Source of the DNA: Clostridia bacterium
Lineage (GTDB): Bacteria; Bacillota; Clostridia; Christensenellales; Aristaeellaceae
DNA: 59,047 nt
Reading direction: 5' to 3'
Assembly: GCA_017395065.1 (NCBI GenBank)
Contig: JAFPWH010000037.1
Span: forward strand, 1-59,047
Part shown: positions 23,046 through 32,842 of the stretch, one piece after another
How the letters are laid out: the number at the start of each line of letters is the position of its first letter
How positions within the stretch are numbered: the stretch's first letter is position 1
The notes under the pieces: model-generated
Databases searched by the model: none
What the model was told of the DNA's origin: nothing
What the model saw: the letters and a program-made list of their open reading frames with translations, nothing else
Made by a program: the position numbers and the translations under genes

Positions 23046-26000
23046 ATGAATCTTAAGAAAGTGACCTGTATCATCCTTACGCTCCTTATCGCCCTTCCAC
23101 AGCTGGCTTTCGGCGCCGGCTACACGGGCGGCAGGGGAGCTTACGGCGTATACAGGGATAAAGACAGCATCCACCAGGCGTGGTACGAAACCGCCGTGGT
23201 GGAGGAAGGCGCCGAATACATCGTGGGCGTTTACGACTCGTATCTGTTTTATCAGACGAAGGCCGTAAACGGCGTAAGCAGCCTGATCCGGCAGCCGTTG
23301 TATCTGGTGAGTGACGAATACATCGCGGCGGAGAGCACGCTCGAACAGACGGTCGTCGCCACAGGCTCGATCCGGCAGTCCGAAAGGACGAGCGCGGTCA
23401 TCTCCACGAACGTATACGGCAAAGCCGTGCTGGACGAAACGAGCGGCTGCGTGTATTTTGTACAGTCTTCAGATCTCAGCCTCGTGATGATGGCGGTGGA
23501 ATACCCGTCGTACGGCTTGCAGATCCAGGCGCTCTACGCGGCTTCGGGCGCGATCAAGGAATTGCGCCTCACCGTAAACGGCCTTGCCATCCGCACCGAC
23601 AGCAGCTGCCTTTTGTACCTGACCATGATGGGTCAGGCGATCGTCATTTCCGACGAGGTTTTCGGCAGTTATAAGCAAAGCGCGCTCTACAACGGCCACG
23701 AAGTGCTTTTGGACGAGCAGGGCAATCTCACCTTCCGCTTGGACGCGGTGAGCAACGAGATGCTCTACATCAACGATTCCGTGCTCGAATTTACCGTGTA
23801 CGGGAATTATGTGTATTACCTGCGCCGCACGAGGTGGCGCACGGAGATCGACCAGTTCGACCCCGTGACCCGCTCCTCGAAACAGATCTACAGAAACATA
23901 GACGAAATGATGCCGCAGATCGTGAGCGCCGGCGATTTCCTCTACATTATGGACAAGGAATACACCGTCTATCGCGTAAGCCCCACAAGCGGCAAATACG
24001 CGGTCTACATGCGCCTTGCCAACAACTATCAGGGCTATGACGAATACGAGCCCAGGCTCCTTGGCGCGGGCGAAGAATTGCTCGTTTACGATCAGCCAAA
24101 GAGCGGCAGCGGAGAGCTCGAGCTGTTTTACAACGTTTTCGTAGGCTCCACCGTGCATCCCACGCTTCCGCCCGAGGGAGACGGAACGGACAACTGGGAG
24201 CCCACCGCGACGCCTACGCCGATTCCCACCTACTACGCGACGATGCAGCGCGGCAACCGCAACGACAACGTAAAGCTTCTGCAGGAAAAGCTGATCGAGC
24301 TTGGGTATCTGAGCGACACGGCCGACGGCGCGTTCGGCGCAAAGACCGAAAACGCAGTAAAGGAGCTTCAGAGCGACAACGGCCTGACCGCGAACGGCGT
24401 CGTTGACAACGAGCTGATGAACAAGATCGTGAATGGCCAGATACCTGCTTACGATCCCTACAAGGAACTCAAGCGCGGCGACAGCGGAACGAGAGTCAGC
24501 ACCCTCCAGAGCCGCTTGAAAACGCTCGGCTATCTTGCCGGCGCGGTCGACGGGCAGTACGGCGCGGCTACGCAAAACGCCGTGACCCTGTTCCAAAAAC
24601 AAAACGGCATGACCCAGACCGGCGTCGCGGACAGCGAAACCCTTCGGGCGATATACGCCCCGGACGCGCCGGTTTGTACAAGCTACATAGAACTCAAGTA
24701 CGGCGACAGCGGATTCCGCGTCGCCGAACTTGTAGACAGACTTATCCAACTTTACTATCTTCCCTCCACTTCGAGGGGCAGCGTATACACGCAGAACGTG
24801 GAGCAGGCGATCAGAAATTTCCAAAACGAGATGGGCTTTTGGCAAAACGGCCGCGCCTCCAAGTATCTGCAAACCTGCCTGTACGGCGAGAATGCGCCGG
24901 AATACAGCGGCTACATCACGCTCAGATACGGCGATATCAACGAGAGAGTAAGACAATTGCAGTACCGTCTCCAGACGCTCGGCTATTCCGCCGGAAACGC
25001 CGACGGGAACTTCGGCACGCGTACCAGGACTGCCGTAAGGGAATTCCAGGCGCAGGCCGGCCTTTCCGTGACCGGCGTCGCCGATCCTGCCACGCAGGAG
25101 AGGCTGTACGCGGCCAACGCGCCCGTAAATCCCACGCCCACGCCCGTGCCGACGGTGACCGTGACCCCGTTTACCTACTACGACACCCCGCTCACCGTGC
25201 GGGTGAACACCGCTTATACCGTCATCATGGACGCGCCGGACAGCAGTGCGACCGTGCTCGGGAGAGTGTATCAGAACGTGAACCTTACGATGCTCGCCTC
25301 CAACGGCACCTGGGCTTTGGTCAGAAACTCGCTGGGCAGCACCGGCTATACGTACGTGAGCAACCTGACGGTCGTCGGAAACGTGACGCCCACGCCCACG
25401 GCGACGCCCGTGATCGAAACGTTTACCGAGCTGTATCGACCCGAAACCTACACGGTCATCGTGGCCTACTCCGACGTGTATTCGTCGCCTGCGCTGAATG
25501 CAAACATCTTCGGACGCCTGAATTGGAATACAAACGTCACGGTGACTGCGTTAAGCCCAACTTGGGCCTATGTCCGCCTTGCGGGCGGCAGCACGGGCTT
25601 TATGCTGAGAACGACCCTTACGCCGTTGATTACGCCCACGCCCACCGCGACCCCGACGCCCACGCCGACCTTGACGCCCAAACCCACGGCGGAACCTGTG
25701 GAGTTCGTGAACGTCGGCGAAAACATGTACGCCTCGGCCAGACGGAACGGTACGACTGTATATTACACCACGAGCATCTACGAACCCTGGACGGTCGTAT
25801 CTTCCGCCTCCGAATTCAAGCTGACCGGCGTCGGCGGAAGATGGCTCAGGATCAGGAACATGAATAACGGCTACACGGCCTACGCGCTGGCGAGCGATTT
25901 CTATACCTATGAAAAAACCACGCCGACCGTTACGCCGACCGCGACACCAACCGCAACGCCGTCTGCAACACCCACGGCAACGCCGACCGCTACACCAACG

Positions 26001-26822
26001 GCTACACCGACTGCGACGCCCACGTCGACACCGACCGCCACGCCGACCGGAACGGCGACGCCTACGCTTACGCCCACGGCGACACCTACGGCTACGCCGA
26101 CAAGTACGGTAACGCCGACACCGACAGCGACGCCCACGGCCACGCCGACTGCGACGCCGACTGCTACGCCTACTGCCACACCGACGGCGACACCCACGGC
26201 TACGCCTACTGCCACACCGACAGCGACACCCACGGCTACGCCTACTGCCACACCGACGGCGACACCCACGGCTACGCCGACTGCTACACCGACGGCGACA
26301 CCCACGGCTACGCCGACTGCTACACCGACGGCGACACCCACGGCTACGCCGACTGCTACACCGACGGCTACACCGACGGCTACACCGACGCCAACACCTA
26401 CTCCGACACCAACACCAACACCGACACCTACGCCGACACCTACACCGACGCCAACGCCGACACCTACCCCGACGCCTACGCCCACGCCGACGCCTACGCC
26501 GACCCCGACGCAGACGCCGAAATCCGGATATGACGAAAACTGGATTTACGACACGGAGGAGGTCAAGCGCTTCCAGGACAAGCTCATCGAATGCGGCTGG
26601 CTCGACAGGATGACGCTGCAGATCTTCAACGAATACGGTACGCTCGGAGACGTGACCTACGCTGCCATTTTCGAGGTGCAAAAGCACGCGAGCGATCCCG
26701 CCATGGCAAGGGTCAGGGACGCCGCAGGCTTCTACCGCACGAACAACGGCACAGGAGATTACTATCCAATCGACGAAGCTACCTACACTTACATCATGAA
26801 CTTCCTGCCGAAGAAGCCGTAA
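23046..26822 (+). CDS. Giant secreted peptidoglycan-binding/SH3 protein with Thr-Pro stalk
   Basis: I start at ATG 23046 (AGGGGG 7 bases upstream), giving 1258 residues; ATG 23040 is too close to that site. Signal peptide [20 protein letters not shown] to about residue 24 is followed by a propeller-like region (about 35-375; DUF5050-like by eye). Four PG_binding_1 repeats begin near 396, 472, 547 and 623 (e.g. [20 protein letters not shown]); the third is degenerate. Three SH3-like repeats begin near 710, 800 and 885. A stalk of about 200 residues of ATPT/PT repeats (about 958-1160) leads to a C-terminal PG-binding-like domain ([12 protein letters not shown]...). No LPXTG or membrane anchor is seen. 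It likely clings to the wall; the ligand is unknown. Confidence 0.9.
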   Translation: MNLKKVTCIILTLLIALPQLAFGAGYTGGRGAYGVYRDKDSIHQAWYETAVVEEGAEYIVGVYDSYLFYQTKAVNGVSSLIRQPLYLVSDEYIAAESTLEQTVVATGSIRQSERTSAVISTNVYGKAVLDETSGCVYFVQSSDLSLVMMAVEYPSYGLQIQALYAASGAIKELRLTVNGLAIRTDSSCLLYLTMMGQAIVISDEVFGSYKQSALYNGHEVLLDEQGNLTFRLDAVSNEMLYINDSVLEFTVYGNYVYYLRRTRWRTEIDQFDPVTRSSKQIYRNIDEMMPQIVSAGDFLYIMDKEYTVYRVSPTSGKYAVYMRLANNYQGYDEYEPRLLGAGEELLVYDQPKSGSGELELFYNVFVGSTVHPTLPPEGDGTDNWEPTATPTPIPTYYATMQRGNRNDNVKLLQEKLIELGYLSDTADGAFGAKTENAVKELQSDNGLTANGVVDNELMNKIVNGQIPAYDPYKELKRGDSGTRVSTLQSRLKTLGYLAGAVDGQYGAATQNAVTLFQKQNGMTQTGVADSETLRAIYAPDAPVCTSYIELKYGDSGFRVAELVDRLIQLYYLPSTSRGSVYTQNVEQAIRNFQNEMGFWQNGRASKYLQTCLYGENAPEYSGYITLRYGDINERVRQLQYRLQTLGYSAGNADGNFGTRTRTAVREFQAQAGLSVTGVADPATQERLYAANAPVNPTPTPVPTVTVTPFTYYDTPLTVRVNTAYTVIMDAPDSSATVLGRVYQNVNLTMLASNGTWALVRNSLGSTGYTYVSNLTVVGNVTPTPTATPVIETFTELYRPETYTVIVAYSDVYSSPALNANIFGRLNWNTNVTVTALSPTWAYVRLAGGSTGFMLRTTLTPLITPTPTATPTPTPTLTPKPTAEPVEFVNVGENMYASARRNGTTVYYTTSIYEPWTVVSSASEFKLTGVGGRWLRIRNMNNGYTAYALASDFYTYEKTTPTVTPTATPTATPSATPTATPTATPTATPTATPTSTPTATPTGTATPTLTPTATPTATPTSTVTPTPTATPTATPTATPTATPTATPTATPTATPTATPTATPTATPTATPTATPTATPTATPTATPTATPTATPTATPTATPTATPTATPTATPTPTPTPTPTPTPTPTPTPTPTPTPTPTPTPTPTPTPTPTPTQTPKSGYDENWIYDTEEVKRFQDKLIECGWLDRMTLQIFNEYGTLGDVTYAAIFEVQKHASDPAMARVRDAAGFYRTNNGTGDYYPIDEATYTYIMNFLPKKP
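25915..26520 (+). repeat. Thr-Pro/Ala-Thr-Pro coding repeat with 36-bp minisatellite core
   Basis: About 600 bases encode near-perfect (A-T-P-T) and (P-T) repeats. Within them a 36-base unit starting CCGACGGCGACACCCACGGC recurs at 26181, 26217, 26253, 26289, 26325 and 26361, nearly identical each time. Such arrays change length by slippage. The reverse strand is also open here and reads as Gly-Val repeats, which is an artefact of composition. Confidence 0.95.
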
Positions 26823-26833
26823 ACACGAACGCT

Positions 26834-26859
26834 GCCCCGCTGCAAATTTACGGCGGGGC
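26834..26859. repeat. GC-rich hairpin after the stalk protein
   Basis: GCCCCGC (26834-26840) and GCGGGGC (26853-26859) pair around a 12-base loop, 12 bases after the stop. No U-tract follows on either strand; it may be a weak terminator or mRNA end protection. Confidence 0.5.
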
Positions 26860-26901
26860 ATTCCATATGCATTCGGACACGACAAAGGGTTCGGGAAACC
26901 G

Positions 26902-26937
26902 AAAAACGGCGTCAGCCTTTCGGAAGACGCCGTTTTT
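26902..26937. terminator. Bidirectional terminator between the stalk protein and icd
   Basis: AAAAACGGCGTC (26902-26913) and GACGCCGTTTTT (26926-26937) form a 12-bp stem with A/T-tracts on both flanks. It can stop the rightward giant gene and the leftward isocitrate dehydrogenase operon. Confidence 0.88.
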
Positions 26938-26954
26938 CAACATCGACGGTTCGG

Positions 26955-28145
26955 TTACAGCTTTTCGGCAATCGCCTTCAGGAAGCTTTCGCTGTCCACG
27001 ACCGTGCATGCTCCGTTATAGAGCGCAGCCATGTCGCCGGTCACGGTACCGGAAACGATGGTGTCGATCGCGGCTTTTTCAAGCCGGTCCGCAAAAGAGG
27101 CCAGATCGGCATTTCCGTCCTTCTCGCCGCGTTTTCTGAGCGCGCCTGTCCAGGCAAACAGCGTCGCCATGGGATTCGTCGAGGTCTTTTCACCCTTCAG
27201 GTAGCGGTAATAGTGCCTGGTCACCGTGCCGTGCGCGGCCTCGTACTCATACTGACCGCCGGGGCAAACGAGCACGCTCGTCATCAGCGCAAGGGAGCCG
27301 AACGCGGAAGAGATCATGTCGCTGAGCACGTCCCCGTCATAGTTCTTCATCGCCCATACGAAGCCGCCCTGCGATTTGACGCATCTGGCCACCGCGTCGT
27401 CGATCAGCGTGTAGAAATAGGTGATGCCCGCTGCCTCGTACCTGCTTTTGTACTCACTGTCGTACAGGCGCTGGAAGGTCTCGCGGAACGTTTCGTCATA
27501 GATCTTGGAGATCGTGTCTTTGCTCGAAAACCACAGATCCTGCCTTGTGTCCAGCGCGTATTCGAAGCAGCTGCGCGCAAAGGATTCGATCGAATCCAAA
27601 CGGTTGTGCATTCCCTGCAGGATCCCTTTCCCGCTGAATTCGTAGATCGTCTTGCGCTGAACGCCGTCTTCTCCGGTAAACACCAATTCGGCTTTGCCCT
27701 TGCCCGGCACGGCCATCTCGACTGCCTTGTACACGTCTCCGTAGGCGTGCCTTGCGACGGTGATGGGCTTGACCCAACCCGGAATGTAGCTTTTGAGACC
27801 GGGCACGATGATGGGGCTTCTGAACACCGTGCCGTCGAGCATCGCGCGCAGCGTTCCGTTCGGGGAAGGGTACATCCGCTTGAGATCGTATTCCGTCATC
27901 CTGCCGGCGTTCGGCGTGATGGTGGCGCACTTTACGCCCACGCCCAGGCGGCGGATGGCTTCGGCGGCTTGCTTCGTGATTTCGTCGTCCGTCCTGTCCC
28001 TTTCCCTGAGACCCAAATCGTAGTATTCGGTATTGAGATCGACGAAAGGCTCAAGTACGATCTCTTTTATCTGCTTCCAGAGGATCCTCGTCATTTCGTC
28101 GCCGTCGAGCTCAGCGATGGGATTCAGCATTTTGATCTTGCTCAT
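26955..28145 (-). CDS. icd: NADP-type isocitrate dehydrogenase, eukaryote-like subfamily
   Basis: A 396-residue isocitrate dehydrogenase that converts isocitrate to 2-oxoglutarate and CO2. The opening AELDGDEMTRILWKQIKE and ITPNAGRMTEYDLKRMYPSP are typical of the homodimeric NADP enzyme of the eukaryotic/type II group. This contrasts with the E. coli-type enzyme, which begins differently. AMKNYDGDVLSDMISSAFGS supplies the metal-binding aspartates, and EAAHGTVTRHYY the nucleotide loop. It overlaps the aconitase stop by 4 bases (ATGA), so citrate is carried to 2-oxoglutarate by co-transcribed genes. It ends at a strong terminator. Confidence 0.95.
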   Translation of the reverse strand: MSKIKMLNPIAELDGDEMTRILWKQIKEIVLEPFVDLNTEYYDLGLRERDRTDDEITKQAAEAIRRLGVGVKCATITPNAGRMTEYDLKRMYPSPNGTLRAMLDGTVFRSPIIVPGLKSYIPGWVKPITVARHAYGDVYKAVEMAVPGKGKAELVFTGEDGVQRKTIYEFSGKGILQGMHNRLDSIESFARSCFEYALDTRQDLWFSSKDTISKIYDETFRETFQRLYDSEYKSRYEAAGITYFYTLIDDAVARCVKSQGGFVWAMKNYDGDVLSDMISSAFGSLALMTSVLVCPGGQYEYEAAHGTVTRHYYRYLKGEKTSTNPMATLFAWTGALRKRGEKDGNADLASFADRLEKAAIDTIVSGTVTGDMAALYNGACTVVDSESFLKAIAEKL

Positions 28146-30229
28146 TTTTCCAGACCCTTTCTGCGGTAGTGGTTGATAAGGCAGCCGTCGAGCAATATTT
28201 CTCTCTCGGCTTCGGTGAGCGCGGGTAAGGACAGCGAAACATAGGCGCCGCCGTCTATTATCGCTTCAAATTCGGTTTCGCCGTTTTTGAGTCTTGCGGC
28301 AAAATCCTTGATCGTCAATACGTCCCCGAGCTGCAAATTCAGCGCGTCCGCACACACAAACGGCACGATGCCCCAATTGATAAGGTTTGCGCGATACCGC
28401 TTCGTTGCGTAGCTCACGGCGACGTTGGCGATGCCGCCCAACACCCTTTGGCAGGACGCCGCCTGCTCTCTGGCCGAGCCGTCGCCCGGGCAAACGGCGA
28501 CGACGGCGCTGTACTTCCCCTGATCCCTGAGCGCCTTCGATCTTCCGACGTACCCCGGATCGCGCCTGGACAGGGCAAACTCGCTCAGCCGCACCGGATT
28601 GGAACGGTAACTCGAGGTCTCGCCGGAAGGGATGAGCTCGTCCGTCGTGGTCACGCTGTCGGTAAGGCGGGAGCATACGGTAAAGCTCAGGTCGCCGCTC
28701 AAGCTTTTGAAATCGGGCCAGTCGGCGATGTTGGGGCCGAATATCAGTTCTTCGTCCGGCTTGGGATTGCCGATGCCGTTATACACGCGGTTTTTGTAGG
28801 CGCTGAGATCGGCCTTGTATTCGTATTCAGTGACGTCTTCATATTCTACGGTATCCGCGCCCGTCACAAAACCGCCGTTTACGGCACTGGCCGCGATGGA
28901 ACGCGCGTCCATCAGGGCGACGAAGGCGCTCTGTCCCTCGCCGGGCTTTGCGCCCTCGCGGCAGGGGAAGTTGCGCGTCGCGTGGCGCAGGGAGAGCGCG
29001 CCGTTGGAGGGAACGTCGCCGGCGCCGAAGCAGGGACCGCAGAAGCAGGGCTTGAGCACGGCGCCGCTTGAAATCAGTCTGGAAATGGCTCCATTCTGGA
29101 TCAAAGCCGTTTCCACGGGGACAGAGGAAGGGTATACGCTCATGTTGCCGGCGCTTTTGTCTGCGATGATCGCCGCGGCGTTCAGAATGTTTTCGTAGGT
29201 TCCGCCGGCGCAGCCCGCGATCAGGAACTGATCGGCCTGAAGGCCGCGCTGCGTCCATTTCTTTCTGAGCTCTCCTTCTTTGAGACCCGCAGCCTCTTCG
29301 GCCTTTTCGAGGACCTCCATGGGGTTTTCATTGAGCTCCCTTATCGGGAAGGCGTTGCTGGGATGGTAGGGCAGTGCGATCATGGGCTCGATCTGGCTTA
29401 AATCGAGCAATATAGCCCTGTCGTAGACCGCGCCGTCTGCCGGCTGCATGGGTTTGTATTTGTCTTCCCTTCCGTGGGCTTTATAGTAGGCCTTCGTCTT
29501 TTCGTCGCATTCCCAGATGCTCGAAAGGCAAGCGGTCTCGGTGGTCATCACGTCGATGCCGATGCGACTGTCCATGCTGAGACCGGCTATACCGGGGCCT
29601 GCGAATTCGAGGACGCGGTTTTTTACGAAACCGTTTTTATAGGTCTCCGCGCAGAGCTTGAGCGCGACGTCGTGCGGTCCGACGCCGTGACGCAGGCTGC
29701 CCATAACGTACACGAGCACCGTTTCCGGAGGCTTTGGCAGATCGTAGGTGTTTCTGAGCAATTGCTTTACCAGTTCTCCGCCGCCTTCGCCGATGGCAAG
29801 CGTGCCCAGCGCGCCGTAGCGCGTATGGCTGTCGCTTCCGAGGATCATGCCCCCGGAAAAGGCCATCTGTTCGCGGGCGTACTGATGGATCACGGCCAGG
29901 TTTGCCGGGACGTAGATGCCGCCGTACTTCTTGGCTGCGCTTAAGCCGAATACATGGTCGTCCTCGTTGATGGTGCCGCCCACGGCGCAGAGGCTGTTGT
30001 GGCAGTTGGTGAACGCGTAGGGGAGAGGGAACGCCTTCATTCCGCTGGCCCTTGCGGTCTGAATGATTCCTACATAGGTTATGTCGTGCGAGATCATGGC
30101 GTCAAAGCGTATATGCGTACCGCCGTGCGCTTTCAGAACGGCTTCGGCCATCGAACCGCCGGGGGTCAGGCATTCACAAACCTCCGGTTTGCCCCGGACG
30201 AGCTTTACGGGCATGTCGATCAGTTTCAT
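28142..30229 (-). CDS. acn: Aconitate hydratase
   Basis: A 695-residue aconitase isomerising citrate to isocitrate. Cluster ligands are visible as CFCGPCFGAGD (about 402) and the single upstream Cys in AGCAGGTYEN (about 354). ILGSDSHTRYGALGTLAIGEGGGE is the conserved active-site loop, and the swivel domain contains YRSNPVRLSEFALSRRDPGY and YRANLINWGIVPF. The overall form is the shorter bacterial hydratase type rather than the 890-residue AcnA. It is first in the operon with icd, diverges from citrate synthase across a 193-base control region, and has GGAGG before ATG 30229. It needs a 4Fe-4S cluster, presumably from the SufBC system. Confidence 0.93.
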   Translation of the reverse strand: MKLIDMPVKLVRGKPEVCECLTPGGSMAEAVLKAHGGTHIRFDAMISHDITYVGIIQTARASGMKAFPLPYAFTNCHNSLCAVGGTINEDDHVFGLSAAKKYGGIYVPANLAVIHQYAREQMAFSGGMILGSDSHTRYGALGTLAIGEGGGELVKQLLRNTYDLPKPPETVLVYVMGSLRHGVGPHDVALKLCAETYKNGFVKNRVLEFAGPGIAGLSMDSRIGIDVMTTETACLSSIWECDEKTKAYYKAHGREDKYKPMQPADGAVYDRAILLDLSQIEPMIALPYHPSNAFPIRELNENPMEVLEKAEEAAGLKEGELRKKWTQRGLQADQFLIAGCAGGTYENILNAAAIIADKSAGNMSVYPSSVPVETALIQNGAISRLISSGAVLKPCFCGPCFGAGDVPSNGALSLRHATRNFPCREGAKPGEGQSAFVALMDARSIAASAVNGGFVTGADTVEYEDVTEYEYKADLSAYKNRVYNGIGNPKPDEELIFGPNIADWPDFKSLSGDLSFTVCSRLTDSVTTTDELIPSGETSSYRSNPVRLSEFALSRRDPGYVGRSKALRDQGKYSAVVAVCPGDGSAREQAASCQRVLGGIANVAVSYATKRYRANLINWGIVPFVCADALNLQLGDVLTIKDFAARLKNGETEFEAIIDGGAYVSLSLPALTEAEREILLDGCLINHYRRKGLEK

Positions 30230-30259
30230 AACAGTCCTCCGATTTTAACTTCTGTGGCG

Positions 30260-30288
30260 ATTATAATTCTTCCATCCTCAAATTGCAA
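30260..30288 (-). promoter_or_regulatory. Aconitase/icd promoter with CTTGCAATTT box
   Basis: On the minus strand TTGCAA (30288-30283) and TATAAT (30265-30260) with a 17-base spacer. The -35 lies in CTTGCAATTT, a ten-base string repeated at the citrate synthase and RpiR promoters. Confidence 0.82.
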
Positions 30289-30367
30289 GTTATCCTACGT
30301 AAAAAATTCAAAATAATACACCTGAAGATTAAATTTCGCCAAAATATAGATTTATGAAAAATATAGC

Positions 30368-30396
30368 TTGCAATTTTACGATTGCCGTGCTATAAT
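30368..30396 (+). promoter_or_regulatory. Citrate synthase promoter with CTTGCAATTT box
   Basis: TTGCAA (30368-30373) and TATAAT (30391-30396) with a 17-base spacer, 26 bases before the start codon. The -35 lies in CTTGCAATTT (30367-30376), the mirror of the divergent aconitase promoter. Confidence 0.85.
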
Positions 30397-30422
30397 GATC
30401 CATCATCATCCGGAGGGATAGC

Positions 30423-31796
30423 ATGCAATACTACGATAACAATACGTTTGCCGAGGAATACGTAAAGAATCTGAGCGGGGATTTGAAACAAAACTATACG
30501 ATAGATCCCAATCAGTTCAAATCCCTGAACGTCAAGCGCGGTCTAAGAAACATAGACGGAACGGGCGTGCTCGCGGGCGTTACCAACATCGGTTCGGTCC
30601 AGGGCTACATGATGCTCGACGGCGACCCCATCCCCATGCCCGGAAGGCTCTATTACCGCGGCATAGAGATCAACGAGCTGATCGAAAACCACGTAAAGCG
30701 CCATATGTTCGGCTTCGAAGAGGTCTGCTATCTTCTTTTGATAGGAAAGCTGCCCACGCAGAAGGAATTGGACGATTTCAGGGCCGTCCTCGCCGAATCC
30801 CGCCACCTTCCGGACGGCTACAACGACGCCGTGCTCTTCAAGGCGCCGAATCCCAACATCATGAACAAGATCGCAAGCGGCGTCATGGCGCTGTATTCCT
30901 ACGACTACAATCCCGAGAGCGTGGAACCCGAAAACGTGCTCAGGCAGTCGATACAGCTGATCGCGCGCCTGCCCGTCATCATGAGCAACGCCTACAACGT
31001 AAAGCGCCACATCTTCGACAAGGATTCCCTCTACCTGCACGTACCCAAGGACGAGCTCTCCATCGCCGAGAATTTGCTCAGAATGATCCGGGCAGACAAA
31101 AAGTATACCGACGAAGAGGCGCATTTGCTCGATCTCTGCCTTACCCTCCACGCGGAACACGGCGGCGGCAACAACTCCACCTTCACCTGCCGCTCTCTGA
31201 CCTCGACCGGCACGGATACCTACGCCACGATCGCAGGCGCGATCAACGCGATGAAAGGCCCGCTGCACGGCGGTGCGAACGCGAAAGTCATGCAGATGCT
31301 GGACAATATCAAGAAGAACGTCGCAAATACCTCCGACGACGGACAGCTGAAAGACTATATGCGCCTGATCCTCGAAGGGAAGGCAAACGACGGTTCCCGC
31401 AAGATATTCGGCCTCGGCCACGCGGTCTACACGCAGTCCGACCCGAGAGAAGTCCTGCTCAAAAAGTACGCAAGGGAAATGGCCGCCAAAACCGATATGG
31501 AAGCCGACTTCGAGCTCATGGAGCGCATCGAAAAGTTCGGCCTCGAGCTGGTCATGGAAAAAAACAAGGATCACCGCACCATGTGCGCAAACGTCGACAT
31601 GTACTCCGGCCTCGTATACCGCATGCTCGGCATCCCCGACGAGATGTTCACGCCCCTGTTCGCCGTCGCAAGGCTCAGCGGCTGGTGTGCGCACAGACTT
31701 GAAGAGCTCATCAGCGGCGGAAAGCTCATCCGCCCCGGCTACAAAGCCGTCATGCCCAAGGACGCCCATTACATACCGATCGAGGAAAGGGTATAA
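30423..31796 (+). CDS. Citrate synthase
   Basis: A 457-residue citrate synthase condensing oxaloacetate and acetyl-CoA. The catalytic blocks are GPLHGGANAKVMQML (His about 280), GLGHAVYTQSDPRE (His about 330) and CANVDMYSGLVYRMLGIP (Asp about 385). An N-terminal extension of about 45 residues and GYMMLDGDPIPMPGRLYYRG fit the longer clostridial citrate synthase group. It diverges from acn-icd, so the three enzymes supply 2-oxoglutarate for glutamate. No 2-oxoglutarate dehydrogenase is in the window, in keeping with a half cycle. GGAGG precedes ATG 30423, and a terminator follows the stop. Confidence 0.95.
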   Translation: MQYYDNNTFAEEYVKNLSGDLKQNYTIDPNQFKSLNVKRGLRNIDGTGVLAGVTNIGSVQGYMMLDGDPIPMPGRLYYRGIEINELIENHVKRHMFGFEEVCYLLLIGKLPTQKELDDFRAVLAESRHLPDGYNDAVLFKAPNPNIMNKIASGVMALYSYDYNPESVEPENVLRQSIQLIARLPVIMSNAYNVKRHIFDKDSLYLHVPKDELSIAENLLRMIRADKKYTDEEAHLLDLCLTLHAEHGGGNNSTFTCRSLTSTGTDTYATIAGAINAMKGPLHGGANAKVMQMLDNIKKNVANTSDDGQLKDYMRLILEGKANDGSRKIFGLGHAVYTQSDPREVLLKKYAREMAAKTDMEADFELMERIEKFGLELVMEKNKDHRTMCANVDMYSGLVYRMLGIPDEMFTPLFAVARLSGWCAHRLEELISGGKLIRPGYKAVMPKDAHYIPIEERV

Positions 31797-31812
31797 ATCC
31801 ATGTTCCTTCTT

Positions 31813-31843
31813 CCCGCAGTGCCGAAACGGCATTGCGGGTTTT
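31813..31843 (+). terminator. Terminator after citrate synthase
   Basis: CCCGCAGTGCCG-AAA-CGGCATTGCGGG (31813-31839), a 12-bp stem with one mismatch, then TTTTGTCTGTCTTT. Confidence 0.88.
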
Positions 31844-31886
31844 GTCTGTCTTTCCTGCAAAAATTGAAAGAATTTCACCGTGCTCT

Positions 31887-31915
31887 TGCAATTTGAATTC
31901 CAATCATATATAATT
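31887..31915 (+). promoter_or_regulatory. Promoter of the RpiR-led operon with CTTGCAATTT box
   Basis: TTGCAA (31887-31892) and TATAAT (31910-31915), 17-base spacer, 56 bases before the RpiR start. The -35 lies in the same CTTGCAATTT string as the citrate synthase and aconitase promoters. Confidence 0.78.
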
Positions 31916-31971
31916 GAACCGATAAGTGCAAGACGAGAATTATCCTATGCAAATGCAAAGAGGTGCGATAC

Positions 31972-32841
31972 ATGGAACAGAACGCGCAGGAGCTGCTCGA
32001 CAGGCTCAATCACAGCGGCAAGAAGCTGTCCAAAAGCCACAGAAGAATCGCGGAATGCATCGTCAATCACTACGATAAAGCGGCCTTCATGACCGCGAGC
32101 AAGCTCGGCGAATACGTGGGCGTGAGCGAATCCACGGTCGTGCGCTTTGCTTCGGCGCTGGGCTACGAAGGCTTCCCGCAGCTTCAGAAGGCGCTTCAGG
32201 AGCTCGTGCGCCACAGGCTGACCGCGAGCCAGCGCCTCGAAATGACGGGCGAAATGGAGAGCGGACAGGTGCTCAACAAAGTGCTCAGGACCGATATGCA
32301 GAACATACGCTCCACGCTCGACGAGCTGGACATCAACGTGTTCGACGCGGTCGTCGAAAGCCTTCTGACCGCGCGGAAGATCTACGTGCTCGGCTTAAGG
32401 GCCAGCGCGCCGCTTGCGGAGTTTTTCGGGCACTACCTCAATTTCATTTTCCCGAACGTGGATACCGTCACCAGCGGCGTAAGCGACGTATTCGAACAGA
32501 TCGCCCGCATCAGCGAGGAAGACGTGCTGATCGGCATCTCCTTCCCGCGCTACACGAATCACACGGTTAAAGCCATGCGCTTTGCAAGGAGCAGAGGCGC
32601 GACGCTCATCGGAATCACCGACGGGCCTCTTTCTCCGCTGCACACCGAGAGCAATTACTGCCTTATGGCAAAGAGCGACATGTCCTCCTTCGTCGATTCG
32701 CTCGCTGCACCGATCAGCCTGATCAACGCGCTGATCGTTGCACTCAGTCAGCGCAGGCGCCATCAGGTCGTGGAATACTTCCATGAAGTCGAGGACATCT
32801 GGAACGAATACGGCGTATACCTCAGCAAGAGCGGTGAATGA
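31972..32841 (+). CDS. MurR/RpiR-family transcriptional regulator
   Basis: I start at ATG 31972 (AGAGGTG upstream); a GTG three codons earlier would overlap that site. The 289-residue protein has an N-terminal RpiR HTH domain (about 1-75; ASKLGEYVGVSESTVVRFAS then ALGYEGFPQLQKALQE). A SIS domain follows (about 115-250; IYVLGLRASAPLAEFFGHYL, LIGISFPRYTNHTVKAM) that senses a sugar phosphate. RpiR proteins control amino-sugar or sugar-phosphate genes. Here it heads a five-gene operon ending with a galactanase, so sensing of a sugar released from galactan is possible. Its promoter shares a box with the citrate genes. Confidence 0.92.
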   Translation: MEQNAQELLDRLNHSGKKLSKSHRRIAECIVNHYDKAAFMTASKLGEYVGVSESTVVRFASALGYEGFPQLQKALQELVRHRLTASQRLEMTGEMESGQVLNKVLRTDMQNIRSTLDELDINVFDAVVESLLTARKIYVLGLRASAPLAEFFGHYLNFIFPNVDTVTSGVSDVFEQIARISEEDVLIGISFPRYTNHTVKAMRFARSRGATLIGITDGPLSPLHTESNYCLMAKSDMSSFVDSLAAPISLINALIVALSQRRRHQVVEYFHEVEDIWNEYGVYLSKSGE

Positions 32842-32842
32842 T

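Noticed and set aside
25907-26485. Long minus-strand reading frame of Gly-Val repeats opposite the Thr-Pro stalk
   Set aside because: It arises from the repeat composition of the plus-strand gene; it has no ribosome site or promoter, and the plus strand is supported by flanking domains.
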